A DNA stretch of 64,000 nucleotides from Fremontodendron californicum (taxonomy: Eukaryota; Streptophyta; Magnoliopsida; Malvales; Malvaceae): contig JAULJL010000002.1 in assembly GCA_030761205.1 (NCBI GenBank), positions 41,566,814-41,630,813 of the forward strand. Reading direction: 5' to 3'. A model generated the notes under the pieces. The model did not search any database. It was not told where the DNA came from and worked only from the letters and a program-made list of their open reading frames with translations. Below, piece after piece: positions 37,901-60,864 of this stretch. Within the stretch, counting starts at the first letter, position 1, and every line of letters starts with the position of its first letter. The position numbers were made by a program, and so were the translations under genes.

Positions 37901-38600
37901 ACCTGAGCCTAGTTCACTTATTGGGCTCCTTGGGACCTAGATCAGTATTTGTTAAAATTTTAGATCAAAATACCAGAAAAGTAAGATATAAACGCTGTGT
38001 TCATTCTCCTAACTCATATTTTTCCGGAGACCAACGGATTCTGGAAACCAACAGAAAGCTGACTATTTATATCCAAACGAAGATAAAAATACAAATATAC
38101 CAAAGTAAACATAGACCCAAAAAAAAATTATGGAACCATACCTGAAAAGAAAGAAAACGAAGATTGGCAAGACCAAACATGAAATAATAATACAATAAGA
38201 ATAAGTAACATCCATAGAATGCCTGCTACAAGAACCAATCGAATAAAGCCCTGCTTCCACACAATCTTCATAGGATTATCTTGTGGCAACCTCACCGAAG
38301 AAAACAAACCACCTCCATCATCTGCATCAAGACAATCAAAATCCGCAAAACTATATCTCGTCAAGTGACCCCAAAAACCATAATCCATAAACTGATGCAG
38401 GTAACAAATAAAAATTACCCTCCATTAAAGAAAACACAGGTATACTATTATACAACATAAACCAATGCCATAATCATAACCCAAATTTTCAGTGCATCAA
38501 GGGGTAGATTTTGCTTACCTTTAGCAAATGGGCGTTGATTATTACGGTCTCCTCTACGGCTTAACCGAAAAGAAACAGGCCGTTGAAGCTCAGTATCCAT
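34912..38600 (-). CDS. DUF616 type II membrane protein (MUCI70/TOD1 family, putative glycosyltransferase)
   Basis: Seven coding exons on the minus strand: 38600-38519, 38321-38142, 37431-37360, 37277-37078, 36822-36407, 35819-35635 and 35285-34912. All junctions keep frame, giving 502 aa. A short N-terminus (MDTELQRPVSFRLSRRGD) is followed by one membrane segment at about residues 54-79 (VLVAGILWMLLILIVLLF), which predicts a type II Golgi-style protein. The DUF616 core starts at VHCGFLRNGGADMNPVD (about 179-195) and includes KILTHRLFPQAQYSIWIDGK and the RYLWRDKHTYAIAQHKHHRS block. Family knowledge: members include MUCI70, needed for rhamnogalacturonan I in seed mucilage, and TOD1, reported as a Golgi alkaline ceramidase; biochemical activity of this copy cannot be decided. 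A 5'-UTR intron appears at about 38823-38651. Confidence 0.9.
35353..35526 (-). mobile_element. CTATGTT-family MITE in DUF616 intron 6
   Basis: Ends CTCTGTTAATCGGACTCGGG and AGAGTCGGAACAATATAG. The flanking 8-mers aagaatat (35345-35352) and aaaaatat (35527-35534) match at 7 of 8. The interior has the family GTGTCGGATACGAG and CATGTATTTAGAG words. Confidence 0.8.
35951..36407. repeat. Tandem duplication in DUF616 intron 5 that includes the exon 5 donor site
   Basis: The exon-proximal unit (about 36285-36407) and the second unit (about 35951-36274, enlarged by an inserted MITE) share GTTCATGATSCATGCTTTAA, TTTCCTCKCATTCATYMACR and ATTCAATARCATGWGAATATA in order. The proximal unit ends at the functional donor (minus strand AAAG|GTATATTC); the distal unit keeps a copy of the GTATATTC donor core near 36275. 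Confidence 0.75.
35994..36177. mobile_element. Mutator-type MITE with 9-bp target duplication, in DUF616 intron 5
   Basis: Ends GGATTTTGCTAACGAATGCC and, inward from the right, GGGTTTTGCTAACGGCTGCC; both continue into CTTAGGG/CTAAGGG-type sequence. The flanking 9-mers ataaatcaa (35985-35993) and ataaatcta (36178-36186) match at 8 of 9. A 9-bp duplication with long ends suggests a Mutator-like non-autonomous element, 184 bp. Confidence 0.8.
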
Positions 38601-39503
38601 TATTATTACCCCACTTTCACCTCATCACCAATCAAAAACTTCAAAAAGCTCTACAAAAAGATTAAAATCAAACAAAGAAAGTTACTAATGAACTATCCAT
38701 TGTCTTAAATCCACACAAAAATTTGAAACTTCAACGAAATGTATCACAAAGAAGGGTCCCAACAACGCATATAATAAATAAAAAAGGATTTTTGAGTGCA
38801 AAAACGTACAAGAATATTAATACCTACCCATGTCCGAGAAATTCATAGATTAGAAAAATAAGGGAAGAGAAAAGTTAAAAAAGAGAGTAAGAAATCACTT
38901 ACGGTTTGGGCTGTTGGAGACAATGGTTAGCGCCATTTGCAACTTTAGATAAATCAGGAAAAATAAAGAAAATAAAGGCAAAACAAAAAGGTTGATGTTC
39001 TTTTAAAGACTCAAATCTGAGAAGACAAACCAAAAAATAAACCCAAACAATCAACGCTGTTTAAGTTTAATGTTCATGAATCAATGATTCAAAATCTTAA
39101 AGAAACAAAGCTCACGATATCGTTTTATCCCATCCTATGAAGCGGAAAGGGCAAGTCAAAGTGAAGGTCAGTGGGTTCTTCTTTCAACCTGAAGCAATTT
39201 GGGTTCTGGGCTTTACGAGCTCAATTTTAATTGGGTTAATCTAAAATCCTTAAATGGCCCAATTTAGTTCACTTCCGGGCCCACGATCAAGTCCCAATTC
39301 AGCCCAATCTTTCTTTCCTAATCCATCTTTGGCGGCGGATGTGTCCGTTGTATATTTCCTTAAAATAAAAAATAAAACTTTAGAAAATCTCTTCAGGAAA
39401 TGCAATCCCTAACCCTAAACCCTTAACTCACTTCAATTCTCTCCAAAATTTCTCAATTTCCTTTAAATTACTGATTTGGGTTTCGTTCTAATTAGAATCA
39501 GCC
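38601..39503. promoter_or_regulatory. Bidirectional promoter between the DUF616 gene (-) and the DNAJC17-like gene (+)
   Basis: The two start codons are 903 bases apart. The minus-strand side is a spliced leader: donor near 38823 (CATGGGTAG|GTATT), acceptor TTTTTGTAG ending at 38651, and a second possible donor (ACC|GTAAGTG) near 38903. GGCCCA/TGGGCC Site II cores lie at 39256-39261 and 39278-39283. A telo-box-like run (CCCTAACCCTAAACCCTT) is at 39407-39424, just before the plus-strand start. Site II plus telo-box is the classic pairing in plant housekeeping promoters. Confidence 0.55.
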
Positions 39504-41710
39504 ATGGACGTCGATCATTACAGCGTCCTGGGCTTGCCTTCCGGCGAGGAAGGAGCCAATTTAACCCCAAAAGAAATCACCAAAGCTTACAGAGAAAAAG
39601 CCCGCGATCTTCATCCCGATAAACGCAAAGACGATCCAAACGCCCATGAAAACTTCATAAAGCTCAAATCCTCCTACGAAATTCTCACTGACGAAAAAGC
39701 CCGAAAGCTCTTCGATGATCTCCTCCGGGTGAAACGTGACCAGCAACGCCGTTTTGCTCAGCAAGACTCGAAGCGACGGAAAATGATGTCGGATTTGGAT
39801 GATAGAGAACGTGCCTCGTTTGCTCCGGATCCCGCTGTGAAGGCTAAAGAGGAAGAGGAGAGAATTGCGAGGAAATTGAAGGAGGAGATTGCGAGGATAC
39901 GTGCAATGCACGCGAATAAAGGGGCGAGTATGGGGACGGGCTCAGCTTCGGGCTTGAATCAAGAGAAGGTGGGGAGAGAAGGGAATAATGGGGGCGGGGG
40001 CGGTGTGGGGTTGGATAAAGAGAAGGTTTTGAAGGTTTCTTGGGAGAAAATTGGGGAGGATTATACGGCGGAGAAGTTAAGGGAATTGTTTTCCAGGTTT
40101 GGGGAAGTTGAGGATATTGTAGTCAAAAGTTCCAAGAAAAAAGGGTCTGCTCTTGTTGTCATGGCTACTAAAGAAGCAGCTGTAAGTTACGTTATTTTGT
40201 GTGATTTTATCTTCTTATTCTTCTTTTTTTTTTTTTTTTATTATCTTAACTTTTCTGTTTTTTCTTTGCAGGTTGCTGCTACAGGAAGTGTTAGTGGGAG
40301 TCTATCCAATCCATTGCTAGTTGTGCCTCTTAAACCAGCCGTTGCTGCAGAGTTTCCAGATCCCAAGAAGGCCGAGGAAACTGATCGTTTCAGTAATTTG
40401 GTTGGGGCTGGTTACCAAGCTTTTGAAGATGCTGTTTTACAGAAACTGAAAAAGGTATGACTTTGCTGCCATATATTTCATTTTGTGTCTTTAGGAGATT
40501 AGAGATTAGTTTCTTAATATGGCAATTCATTTTCCAAATAATAGTCTCTATACTTTTGGTGCAAATGCATATAGCAGATTCCATTAGCGAAATTGTTAAG
40601 TCTGGTAACCGAGATGTTCATTTTGAACATTTGTTTTACCTAAATAGTGAATCAATAACTTGATGTTTGCCATTGTTGAATGAGGATGGGACCGATGGGT
40701 AACTCCTGCTGTTCTAGTACACTGATATATAGTTTTATCTGGCAATGTATCTGGATTTAGCAACTTTCTATGAGACTTTTCCTTAGCATTTGTCTGTTGG
40801 GAAACTCATAAAGGATTCCATAGTAACTGAAATAGCAGCATGGAGAATTTTAAGGACAGCTGATGTAAATTGCTTATTTATGGAAGTTTTGTGAGAGAAA
40901 CTAAGTAATAACATGAAGAGAAATTATTTGATCCACCGCCAGTGTAAAACGGGGTTAGTAGGATGATACATAAAAAAACTAATTAAAAAATAAGTGGGAC
41001 GTGGCAGATTCTTAACCCCGCTTATGGAGTTAAAAGTTTCCAATGTCAGTGTATCAAATACGAACTCTTAACATGAATTACTGGAGGTGAATAATTTCCA
41101 CATGCTTATACTTTCCAGAAATTCATTGCTCACTGGTCTCATTTCTTTTTAATTTTCTGGCATTCTTGGTGTAGTTTGTCTTCCCGTGGCTGTCAACTTT
41201 CAATCCCCCCTCTCAACCCCCAATTAACTACTATATCCTTTCTGATTTTTTGAAGAGATTTTGTGTCGAATGGATATTTGATTAAGAAGTCTCATGACTT
41301 TGGCCTCTTTTTTTTTCCTTCTTGAGTGGGTTGGGACTAATCCAGAATGGAGTTTGAAATAGGCATTAGCCATTAAATCTATTTTCACATGGTATATTTT
41401 TGCCACTGTAAGTATTAGATATTATAGTATGGGAAAGAAAGCTATGCATTATATAGTCTATAGACTTTCTTAAATCTTCTATGTGTTGTGAATTGCATCT
41501 GCCAAGGATTAGTATTGGTGGAATCTTTTATATCTTGTTAAATGAATTATTTCATACTTTTAATAGTAGCATTTTAGTGTTTCTGATATACATGTAATTT
41601 GAATTTACACAATGTGTTATATTTAACCATCTTTTCCCTTTAAAATTTATATTTCTTTTCGCGCCTCACCATTTAATTCTGACCAGGCTGCCGAAAAACA
41701 ACAAAAATGA
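39504..41710 (+). CDS. DNAJC17-like protein: J domain plus RRM
   Basis: Three coding exons: 39504-40181, 40272-40454 and 41687-41710. The last holds only seven codons and the stop, so the model is 294 aa. The J domain covers about residues 5-75 with the HPD motif at 37-39 (RDLHPDKRKDD). A basic, charged coiled segment (about 80-140) and a glycine run precede an RRM-like domain (VLKVSWEKIGEDYTAEKLRE to about 226), matching DNAJC17 and Arabidopsis At5g23590 as I remember it. Family knowledge: DNAJC17/Cwf23 proteins are nuclear, associate with the spliceosome through Prp43/Ntr1-type partners and need not act as Hsp70 co-chaperones. The tiny third exon rests on the acceptor GACCAG at 41686 and frame agreement; a read-through of the exon 2 donor would stop immediately at TGA instead. 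Confidence 0.9.
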
Positions 41711-43721
41711 CAACTCAAATGCGTTTAGGAACAGATTGCAAATGCATCAGTGGCATATGGTCCTCAGAAGTTTTGCCAACATGTCCTAAATTTACAAGTT
41801 CGGGATCGAATTTCAGCTTTGCGAAAATTTACTTCTTAAGAAAGATGGAGAATCATTTGGGTTAAGCCTCGAGTTCTTATGTACATAAATTTCTATTTTC
41901 GTTGATTAATGCATACTTAAAACTACTTGATTTGTAATTGGCATAAATTAAAGGAATTCTTCTTCCATTCCCATGCCATAATTTTCTGATCATATAATTC
42001 ATAGTCTGTGTGCCTATATAAATTACATTTATATAAAAAGGCAAAAGGTCAGGAAATTAAAAACAGTAATAAGGATTTCATTATATTTTCTTAGGCAAAT
42101 TACTCCATATAGATAAATGATATATATGTCAAATAATACAAAAAAATTGTTAAATCCAATAATATATTATATAAATATGCCTGTAGGAAAAATGAATTTT
42201 CATAATTTGAGGGATATTTTTAAGGGGTTTTTTTTTTGGTAATTTTGTGCCACACTTGAGGAAACCCTAGAACATTATAATAATCATTATATTTAGATTA
42301 TGGATTATGGAGTGAAATATTTTTAATTATTATTTGTTTTGAATTCAAACATACCAAATGAGTCCTATTGGACCTTAAGCCCAACTAATTCCAGGATTCT
42401 TTGTCTTAGCTTGAAGCTAACGCATAATTAGGGTTTGGGTAATGTCGGTTTGTACAATTTCTATATATTTCAGATCCAACCCAATGGAGGGCAAAACGCC
42501 AAACCCAAAATCTTTGGCTCAGTTCTCTCTTCATCATTACTTCTACACAAATTTCTCAGTTAAACTGTGAATTTATTGCTTTCAATTCATAGAGAACGAG
42601 TTTTAAACTCGTGCTATGCACGGACATATAATTCAATAAAAAAATCCAGTTTATAAGGCATAAAAAAAAAAGAATTAGCATAATGTCATTTGCTAACATT
42701 TTATACTTTTTTTTTATAGTTTATTTTTAAGTACAAAGTAATAACCAATTTTATAATATTATGATAAATCTTGCTTCTTTAAATTATTTAAATTAAGTAG
42801 AGATATATAATTTATTATTCAAGAAATGATATAATTAAACTCTCAAAATGAAAAAGAATGCAGAAAAAATCTAATTAATTTATTTAAAATATTTGGGAAA
42901 AGATAATTAAACATTGATAAAAAAAATATTTGGAAAAAGGTAAATACATTAATAAATAAAATGAAACAAAATAATGTAAATAAAATACTTTCAATGTAAA
43001 CATTCAAGAATAAAATTAATTTATGAACATGAATTTATATTAAACTTTTTTTATGTGATATACATGAAATAATCAAACACTATATTTATAAGATCAAATG
43101 TATCTCTCTCTTTTATATTTTCTTTTTTTGTATAGTTTTCAGGTATATGTTTTTCTTTAATGATCTTTTATTGCTTCTCCTTCAATTTTTGCAAAATTAA
43201 CCTACATTTCCATATTACTTGCAAACAAAAGAAATTTTTTTTTTTTCAAACTATCATTTATATTTCTTAATTTCTTCAAAAGAACAATTGTTGTTATATT
43301 TTCTTTGATTTTTTTATTCTTACATTTAAATTACTTTTTTGGGTACAAATTTAAATTACTTTTCAAAACAATGTCGTACGTAAAATATTATTATTATTAA
43401 TTAATTATAAATCTTTTGAGTTATTTATTTTTCTTTTTGGCTATGCTTCTCCAAATTTTTATTATCTTTTCTTAGCTATATTCATTTTATTTACTCAAAG
43501 AACAATTGTGTCATATTTTGTTCTTTTTCTTTTTCTTCTTCCATTTAATTGTTTTCTCTCTCTTTTATAATGTTTTGTTTTATTATCACTTTTTTTTTTA
43601 TTTTAAATCTGACTATGCCTTCTCATTAACTATTTTTCCATTTTTAGATAAAATTTAATTATCAAAACTTGTATGTATTATTGTTGAAGAGATATAACTT
43701 TTTTATTAGTTACTTTTATTT
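41711..43721. other. DNAJC17-like 3' UTR and AT-rich repeat-bearing intergenic DNA
   Basis: The 3' UTR is followed by A/T-rich DNA. At 42420-42600 is a gene-start-like patch (AATTAGGGTTTGGGTAATG and, at 42486, a 28-codon frame MEGKTPNPKS...). It stops abruptly at about 42590 where repeat-like sequence with TTTTAAACTCGTGCTATGCA begins. From there on the DNA is over three-quarters A+T by eye, without coding frames. Confidence 0.4.
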
Positions 43722-46700
43722 TTAATAATAAATCATCACCTTTATATAATTTTTTTAAAAAAATAAATAAATAAAAACTAATTTATTGACGTTAAATGTG
43801 CCTATATAATTATATTAAATTGGAGTCAAGTCATTAACCATTCCATACCATTAATCACTTTAATTGTATCATATATAATAATAACTTAATTACTTAATCA
43901 ATCAAATTGGTCTTTGTTTTTTAAAAGAAACTTGAAATGGATAGAATTGATTATGCTATATGTTAGAAGGATTTTATCTCTTTAAAATATTTTTTTTGGT
44001 ATTTATCTGTTTTAAATATTACTCATTACATCATAGTCAATTTAGTAAACTAAGGTTTGGTAGAATATTAGATACAATATTCTGAAAAAAAAAAAAAAAA
44101 TGAAGTAAGTCAAGGTTTAAAATAAAATATGGAAATATTGGTTACATCCAAAAAATTAAAATTAGTAGTAAAAATTCATTTAATATTTTCTCAAACACTC
44201 CTAAAATAAAGGCAATGAAAATGAAATCAATGAAAATTTTGATTAAGAGTTATGCTAGACAAATATTTTTATATATGGGGGATAATTTTCTTTTTGTATT
44301 TCTATTTCCACATATATATATATATTTAGACTAATAATTAAAAAATCTTACTAAATTCAAAAATAAAATCGATATTGTCATTGAATATAGAGTCAAACGT
44401 AATCAATTAAATTAATTTAGACAAAAATAAAAAGAAGATATTAAGATTAATTTAATTTGTAATTTAAAATTTGAACTTTTACTATTTAAGGCAAATTGAA
44501 TTCATAAGAAAATAAAATGGACATTTAAAAAACAAATCAAATTTAAATGGCAAATCAAATTTATTATACGCCATTTCAATAAGCATATTATTTAAATGGC
44601 AAATCAAAATTTGAAATACTCTGAATTAATTATTGAAATAAAAACAAAAGAGCTAAATAATTAAGCATATCTTATATAAATATATAAAAGTCAAAGGCTT
44701 TGGCAAAAAAATAAAATGTCCTATGTGTATAGCCTACAATGTTGACATGTGAACGATCTTTAAAAATAAATTTTTAATTAGTTCACATTTCAAAAGTCAA
44801 AGTTGAAATTACAACTAAATAAATTAGAAATATTTTTTTCCTTTTATGTTAAAATACACTAAATGTCTATATTTAAGTCCTTAATTAATTTGTCTCCTAT
44901 CATCCTAATATAAATAAATGGTTACAAAGTTTATTTTCAATATAGGATTGTAGGTTCTACACACTTTTACCTATCATTCTTTTTTTTCTTTTTTTTTTTC
45001 CTTTGATTTTTTTCGTTGTGTAAAGTTTTATTAGTGATATAAAAAAGAATCAAGTGTGCAACGTTTATACTATTATACTTTGTTAAAATATATGGAATTT
45101 GTCTATTTTTTTTTATATCATTTCACTATATGTCTATACAATCCATTTTATTAAATGTAGTTACATAGTATACTTTACAAAATGCGACTGTATTTTTAAG
45201 ATTTGAGATTGATTAATCTTTTTGTTTGAAGTAGTGATAACTAGATGGTGTTGAATATATTTTATACAAAAGTTTAGAAGTTGTAATGAATTTGTCTTCT
45301 TCAAGCGTTTCATGAATAAAATATAAATATTTTTGTTGTTTACTAAGTTAATTATAAATATAAAACATATATATATATATATATAAATATTGCCTCCGTT
45401 TGTTGTTCCTTTAATCATTTCATTTGGGTTGATTTTTATTAAATGTTAATTAGAACTTAGAAGGTTACTTTCTTTGTAAACAAATCCATTTGTTGATTTC
45501 TTTATTAAATTATTTTTTAATTGTGTGTTAAAGTTGATTTATTTTTTTTCTCCTACAGTTTGATTCAATTTTGTTTACTATATTGTCGTCCAATAGTAAT
45601 TTTCTTGATAGCTTAATTTTAAATTACTTTTTAGTGATTTTATCGATAGCCTAATTTTAGGCATTAAATAGTTCAATAAATATATATATATACTTTATTT
45701 ACTAATGTTGGACTATTAAAATAATATGCTTAATTATTTAGTTCTTTTGTTTTTATTTCAATAATCAATTCAGAGTATTTCAAAATTTGATTTGCCATTT
45801 AAATAATATGCTTATTGAAATGGCGTATAATAAATTTGATTTGTTTTTTAAATGTCCATTTTATTTTCTTATGAATTCAATTTGCCTTAAATAGTAAAAC
45901 TTCAAATTTTAAATTACAAATTAAATTAATCCTGAATATATTCTTTTTATTTTTGTCTAGGTTAATTTAATTGATTACATTTGACTCTATATTCAATGAC
46001 AATATCGATTTTATTTTTGAATTTAGTAAGATTTTTTAATTATTAATCTAAATAAATTTATATATATATATATATATTGAAATACAAATACAAAAGGAAA
46101 ATTATCGTCCATATATAAAAAATTTGTCTAGCATAACTCTTAATCAAAATTTTCATTGATTTCATTTTCATTGCCTTTATTTTATGAGTGTTTGAGAAAA
46201 TATTAAATGAATTTTTACTATTAATTTTTATTTTTTGGATGTAAACCAATATTTCCATATTTTATTTTAAACCTTGACTTACTTTATTTTTTTATTATTT
46301 TTTTTAGAATATTGTATCTTCTCCTGAAAATTAAACAACAATATTCTACCCAACCTTAGTTTACTAAATTGACTATGATGTAATGAGTAATATTTAAAAT
46401 AGATAAATACAAAAAAAAAAAATTTTAAAGAGATAAAATCCTTCCAACGCATAGCATAATCAATTCTATCCATTTCAATTTTCTCTTAAAAAACAAAGAC
46501 TAATTTGATTGATTAAGTAATTAAGTTATTATTATATATGACACAATTAAAGTGATTAATGGTATGGAATGGTTAATGACTTGACTCCAATTTAATATAA
46601 TTATATAGGCACATTTAACGTCAATAAATTAGTTTTTATTTATTTAAAATATATATATATTTTTAAAGGTGATGATTTATTATTAAATCAAATTGTAAGA

Positions 46701-47587
46701 GAAAATTAATAAATCAACTTTAACACACAATTAAAAAATAATTTAATAAAAAAATCAACAAACGGTTTTGTTTACAAAGAAAGTAACCTTCTAAGTTCTA
46801 ATTAACATTTAATAAAATCAACCCAAATGAAATGATTAAAGAAACAACAAACGGAGGCAATATTTATATATTTATATATATATATATATGTTTTATATTT
46901 ATAATTTACTTTAGTAAACAACAAAAATATTTATATTCTATTCATGAAACGCTTGAAGAAGATAAATTCATTACAACTTTTAAACTTTCGTATAAAATAT
47001 ATTCAACACCATCTAGTTATCACTACTTCAAACAAAAAGATTAATCAATCTCAAATCTTAAAAATATAATCGCATTTTATAAAGTATACTATGTAACTAC
47101 ATTTAATAAAATGGATTGTATAGACATATAGTGAAATGATATAAAAAAAAAAAGACAAATTCCATATATTTTAACAAAGAGTATAATAGTATAAACGCAC
47201 ACTTAATTTTTTTTTTTTATATCACTAATAAAACTTTATACAACGAAAAAAATCAAAATAAAAAATAAAAAAAAGAGAATGATAGGTAAAAGTGTGTAGA
47301 ACCTATAATCCTATATTGAAAATAAACTTTGTAATCATTTATTTATAATAGGATGATAGGAGACAAATTAATTAAGGACTTAAATATAGATATTTAGTGT
47401 ATTTTAACATAAAAGGAAAAAAAATATTTGTATTTTATTTAGTTGTAATTTCAACTTTGACTTTTGAAATGTGAACTAATTAAAAAGTGAGTTTTAAAAA
47501 TTGTCCACATGTCAACATCGTAGGTTATACACATAGGACATTTTTTTGTTGTCAAAGTCTTTGATTTTTATATATTTATATAAGATT
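43722..47587. repeat. Interleaved inverted-repeat complex A-B-A'-B'
   Basis: Two pairs of long inverted arms. A (about 43722-44669) is the reverse complement of A' (about 45724-46688): for example TTATTATACGCCATTTCAAT near 44560 pairs with ATTGAAATGGCGTATAATAA near 45814. B (about 44669-45570) is the reverse complement of B' (about 46690-47587): CTATGTGTATAGCC near 44720 pairs with GGTTATACACATAG near 47522, and AATTGTGTGTTAAAGTTGATTT near 45520 pairs with the start of B'. The ~150-base spacer is 45570-45723. The matching frames MIK(G/E)TTNGGNIYI on opposite strands are by-products of B/B'; nothing looks protein-coding. Likely rearranged transposon DNA. Confidence 0.75.
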
Positions 47588-48631
47588 ATAGTAGCCTTTA
47601 ATTGCAAATGTAGAATAATGGTGAAAAATGTTTTGAATTTTGAAGAAAGCTTCATCCCCAAGATACTTCAATTTTAATTATGCATTTCCATTTAAAAAAA
47701 TTATATATTTTGCAGCTTCAATAATCGTTTTTAGTTCTACTGGATAAAAGTATCGGTTTCCTTTGTTAAGGCAATGCATCATTTTTTCTTTCTATTTTTC
47801 TTTAATGTTTTAAGAATGTAATTTGTTGACATTTCGACTTTATATCTCCTCTAAAGCCAAGTTTAAAGTTTAAAGTTAGGCATTTTCTTCTTAACTTCTT
47901 ACTTATTTGAAGAACTCGTGATAAGATTTTGCTTTCAAGTTAGAAAGTTCATCAAATTCTTAAATTAACATGATATTATGTGATATGATTTGGTTAAGTT
48001 GATTTTTGCTTTTCTAAATCTGAAAAAACAAAAGAAGACATTGTGAAACTTATTAGTTAATTTATAGGGTTTTTTTTTGGGTTTGTTTGAGATATTGATT
48101 TGTATCTTTTAAGTAATTTTTTAGTCAGTTACTAAAAAATTAGACACTAATGAGAGAGTCTTAAATTCAGGCAGTGAATGATGATTTTGGGACAATAATT
48201 GAAGGACCCCACCCCACTCCAAAGTCCATCCAAGCAGCAATTTTCTCTAACACAGTTCTCTTCTTGCCAATTCCAAATTAAAATCCCTCATCTAATTACA
48301 AGTGTGATCATATTAAGCTAACCCTAATTAAAAAAAAAGGCAATTCCTTCTGCTTTTTTTTTTTTTTTTTTTTTAATTCCAAAACTCTTTATTATTATAA
48401 TATATAAAATAAACTCTCCAGCAAAAATTTGTCTCCGTTTCTTCCTAGCTGTGCCTGTTTTATCAAAATCTCTCAACTTTGTCCAAAACTCTTCCAAAAA
48501 CCCCCTCAATCAAAAAACCACCAAAAAACCATAAACAATTTTTTTTTTTTTTTCTCTTTGAAAATTAATCTATTTGTCAGAGTCGAAACCAGATAATCGA
48601 ATTTTATTTGAACCAGAATCTGATTAATAGA
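47588..48631 (+). promoter_or_regulatory. Promoter and 5' UTR region of transportin-1
   Basis: No separate gene seen. Poly-T runs occur at about 48353-48374 and 48539-48553. A pyrimidine/CAAA-rich leader (48420-48560) precedes the start at 48632. No strong TATA or Site II match was picked out. Confidence 0.4.
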
Positions 48632-59266
<10,635 letters not shown>

Positions 59267-60864
59267 GATCTTCTTGGTTATCCATGCTTGTCATTATTCT
59301 ACAGTAAATTTGTGGTTCTTCAGAGATGTTTATCAGCATCAATACTGTTGGTATATTTTGTGCATTATCTGACTGTATTGGAGCTGTGATTGATATAAAG
59401 CAAAGATCGGTATGTGGTCATGGGTTTTTCCGAGGGCAAAGCATCGGTTTCTTGCCTTAATTCATTGAAGCAACTTTGCACCTTTTAAAAACTTACAAAC
59501 AAGTTGGCTTTGTCCCTAAGGTGCTTGGTTTGAGGGGGGGTAGTGAAGCAATTGGCTATTTGTGTATGGATTTAGCATGAAGGAATGCTGCCTCCAAAGC
59601 TTCAAGAGGGTGTTTTTTTTGGTGGTTTGTAATTGAAGGATGGGTAAGCTATCTGATTCAAGCATTGCATTGCATTCGGTTTTTTTTTTTTTTTTTTGAC
59701 TGATGAGATTTTCTCTTATTTTGATTGTTAGTTTAGATATGGTTTTGGTCTGTGATTTTCCACAGATTTTTGTACAAGGCTTTAAATGTTTATTATTAGA
59801 GTTTTGGGTGTTATTTTTGTATTATTGAAGGTCTGAAACATACCATTGGAATTGGAAGGTAGAGCACCATAATTTTTTTTTTTTTTTTTTTTTTGCAGTT
59901 TGCCCAATGACAATAAATGTTATTCGCTGGTCTTTCATGAATTTTTGGCTACTCTGATTCTTTGAATGCCATATTTTCTGTTATCTTTTTTTTTTCTTCT
60001 TTCCCTGAAATCATTTTCTTGGTGATCATCTTTGTTTAACTCTTTTATAAGTAGTTCTAATATTGCTTGTTTTTTCTCTTTTTTCAAAGATCTTAAACCC
60101 CTAAAAACATCAAACAACAGTTACTTAACAAAGCCAAATAATATATACATCAATCGATTACTACGCTTATATTATCTACCAGAAGCATCATAATCTTTGA
60201 TAAAAGGGGGAGGAATGGAATGGAAGCGTATGGGGAAAAGAAAGGGGGAAAAAGCAACATTTTTTCTTGTTAGAGGCTAGCTCGTCAAGTGAGAGGTTTT
60301 AGCCTTGGGGTACGATTGATTTTCATAGTTACCCAAATGCAAAATGTAAAGCTTAATACATCGAGCATTCGACTTAATGATGCTTGAATGTTTCACATAC
60401 TCAAAAAGCTGGATTTTCATCTCAAAAAATTGGGTTCTCGACTTAATGATGTTCAAAGTATCCCATACTCAAAAAACTGGATTGTATCTTGTACTCAAAA
60501 AGCTGGGGTTCGTATCCCTTTTCCCTAAAAAAAATTAAGCAGGCCATCCAATCAACAATTCTAGGAAGAATTAAGGTTTTAGCCTTGATTAATATGCTTG
60601 TGAACTTCTCTTCATGGTGAGCAGAATCAAACTCTAAGCTAAGCGATTCTGAAATGTAATTGTATAACATTACGAGACAGTAAATTAAGAAAGACTAACT
60701 CCCATAGCTTCTTGGTAAGCATCTAAAAAAATTCAAAGCATATAAAGAGATGAATGCTCAAAGTTACATTCACATTTCAGACGCAAAAGAAAAATGGAAA
60801 AAAGAAAAAAGAAAAAAGAAAAAAGAAAAAGAAAATTGCAATTTCATAATCATGTTTGATTACA
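59267..60864. other. Space between convergent transportin-1 and polyamine transporter genes
   Basis: Transportin-1 3' UTR, poly-T tracts (59680-59697, 59874-59894), a degenerate ~70-bp tandem repeat at about 60370-60510 (CGACTTAATGATG...CATACTCAAAAARCTGG twice) and a (GAAAAA)n tract at 60794-60830 next to the transporter stop codon. No gene recognised. Confidence 0.5.

Noticed and set aside
45161..47044. Two similar frames (MIKGTTNGG and MIKETTNGG) on opposite strands, at first sight a duplicated gene
   Set aside because: They are the two arms of the B/B' inverted repeat. The residues are dominated by translated (TA)n and A/T-rich sequence, and the similarity stops being protein-like outside the repeat.
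60490..60530. GGGGTTCGTATCCC, resembling a tRNA T-arm
   Set aside because: No acceptor, D or anticodon stem pairs upstream; the motif belongs to a degenerate tandem repeat.
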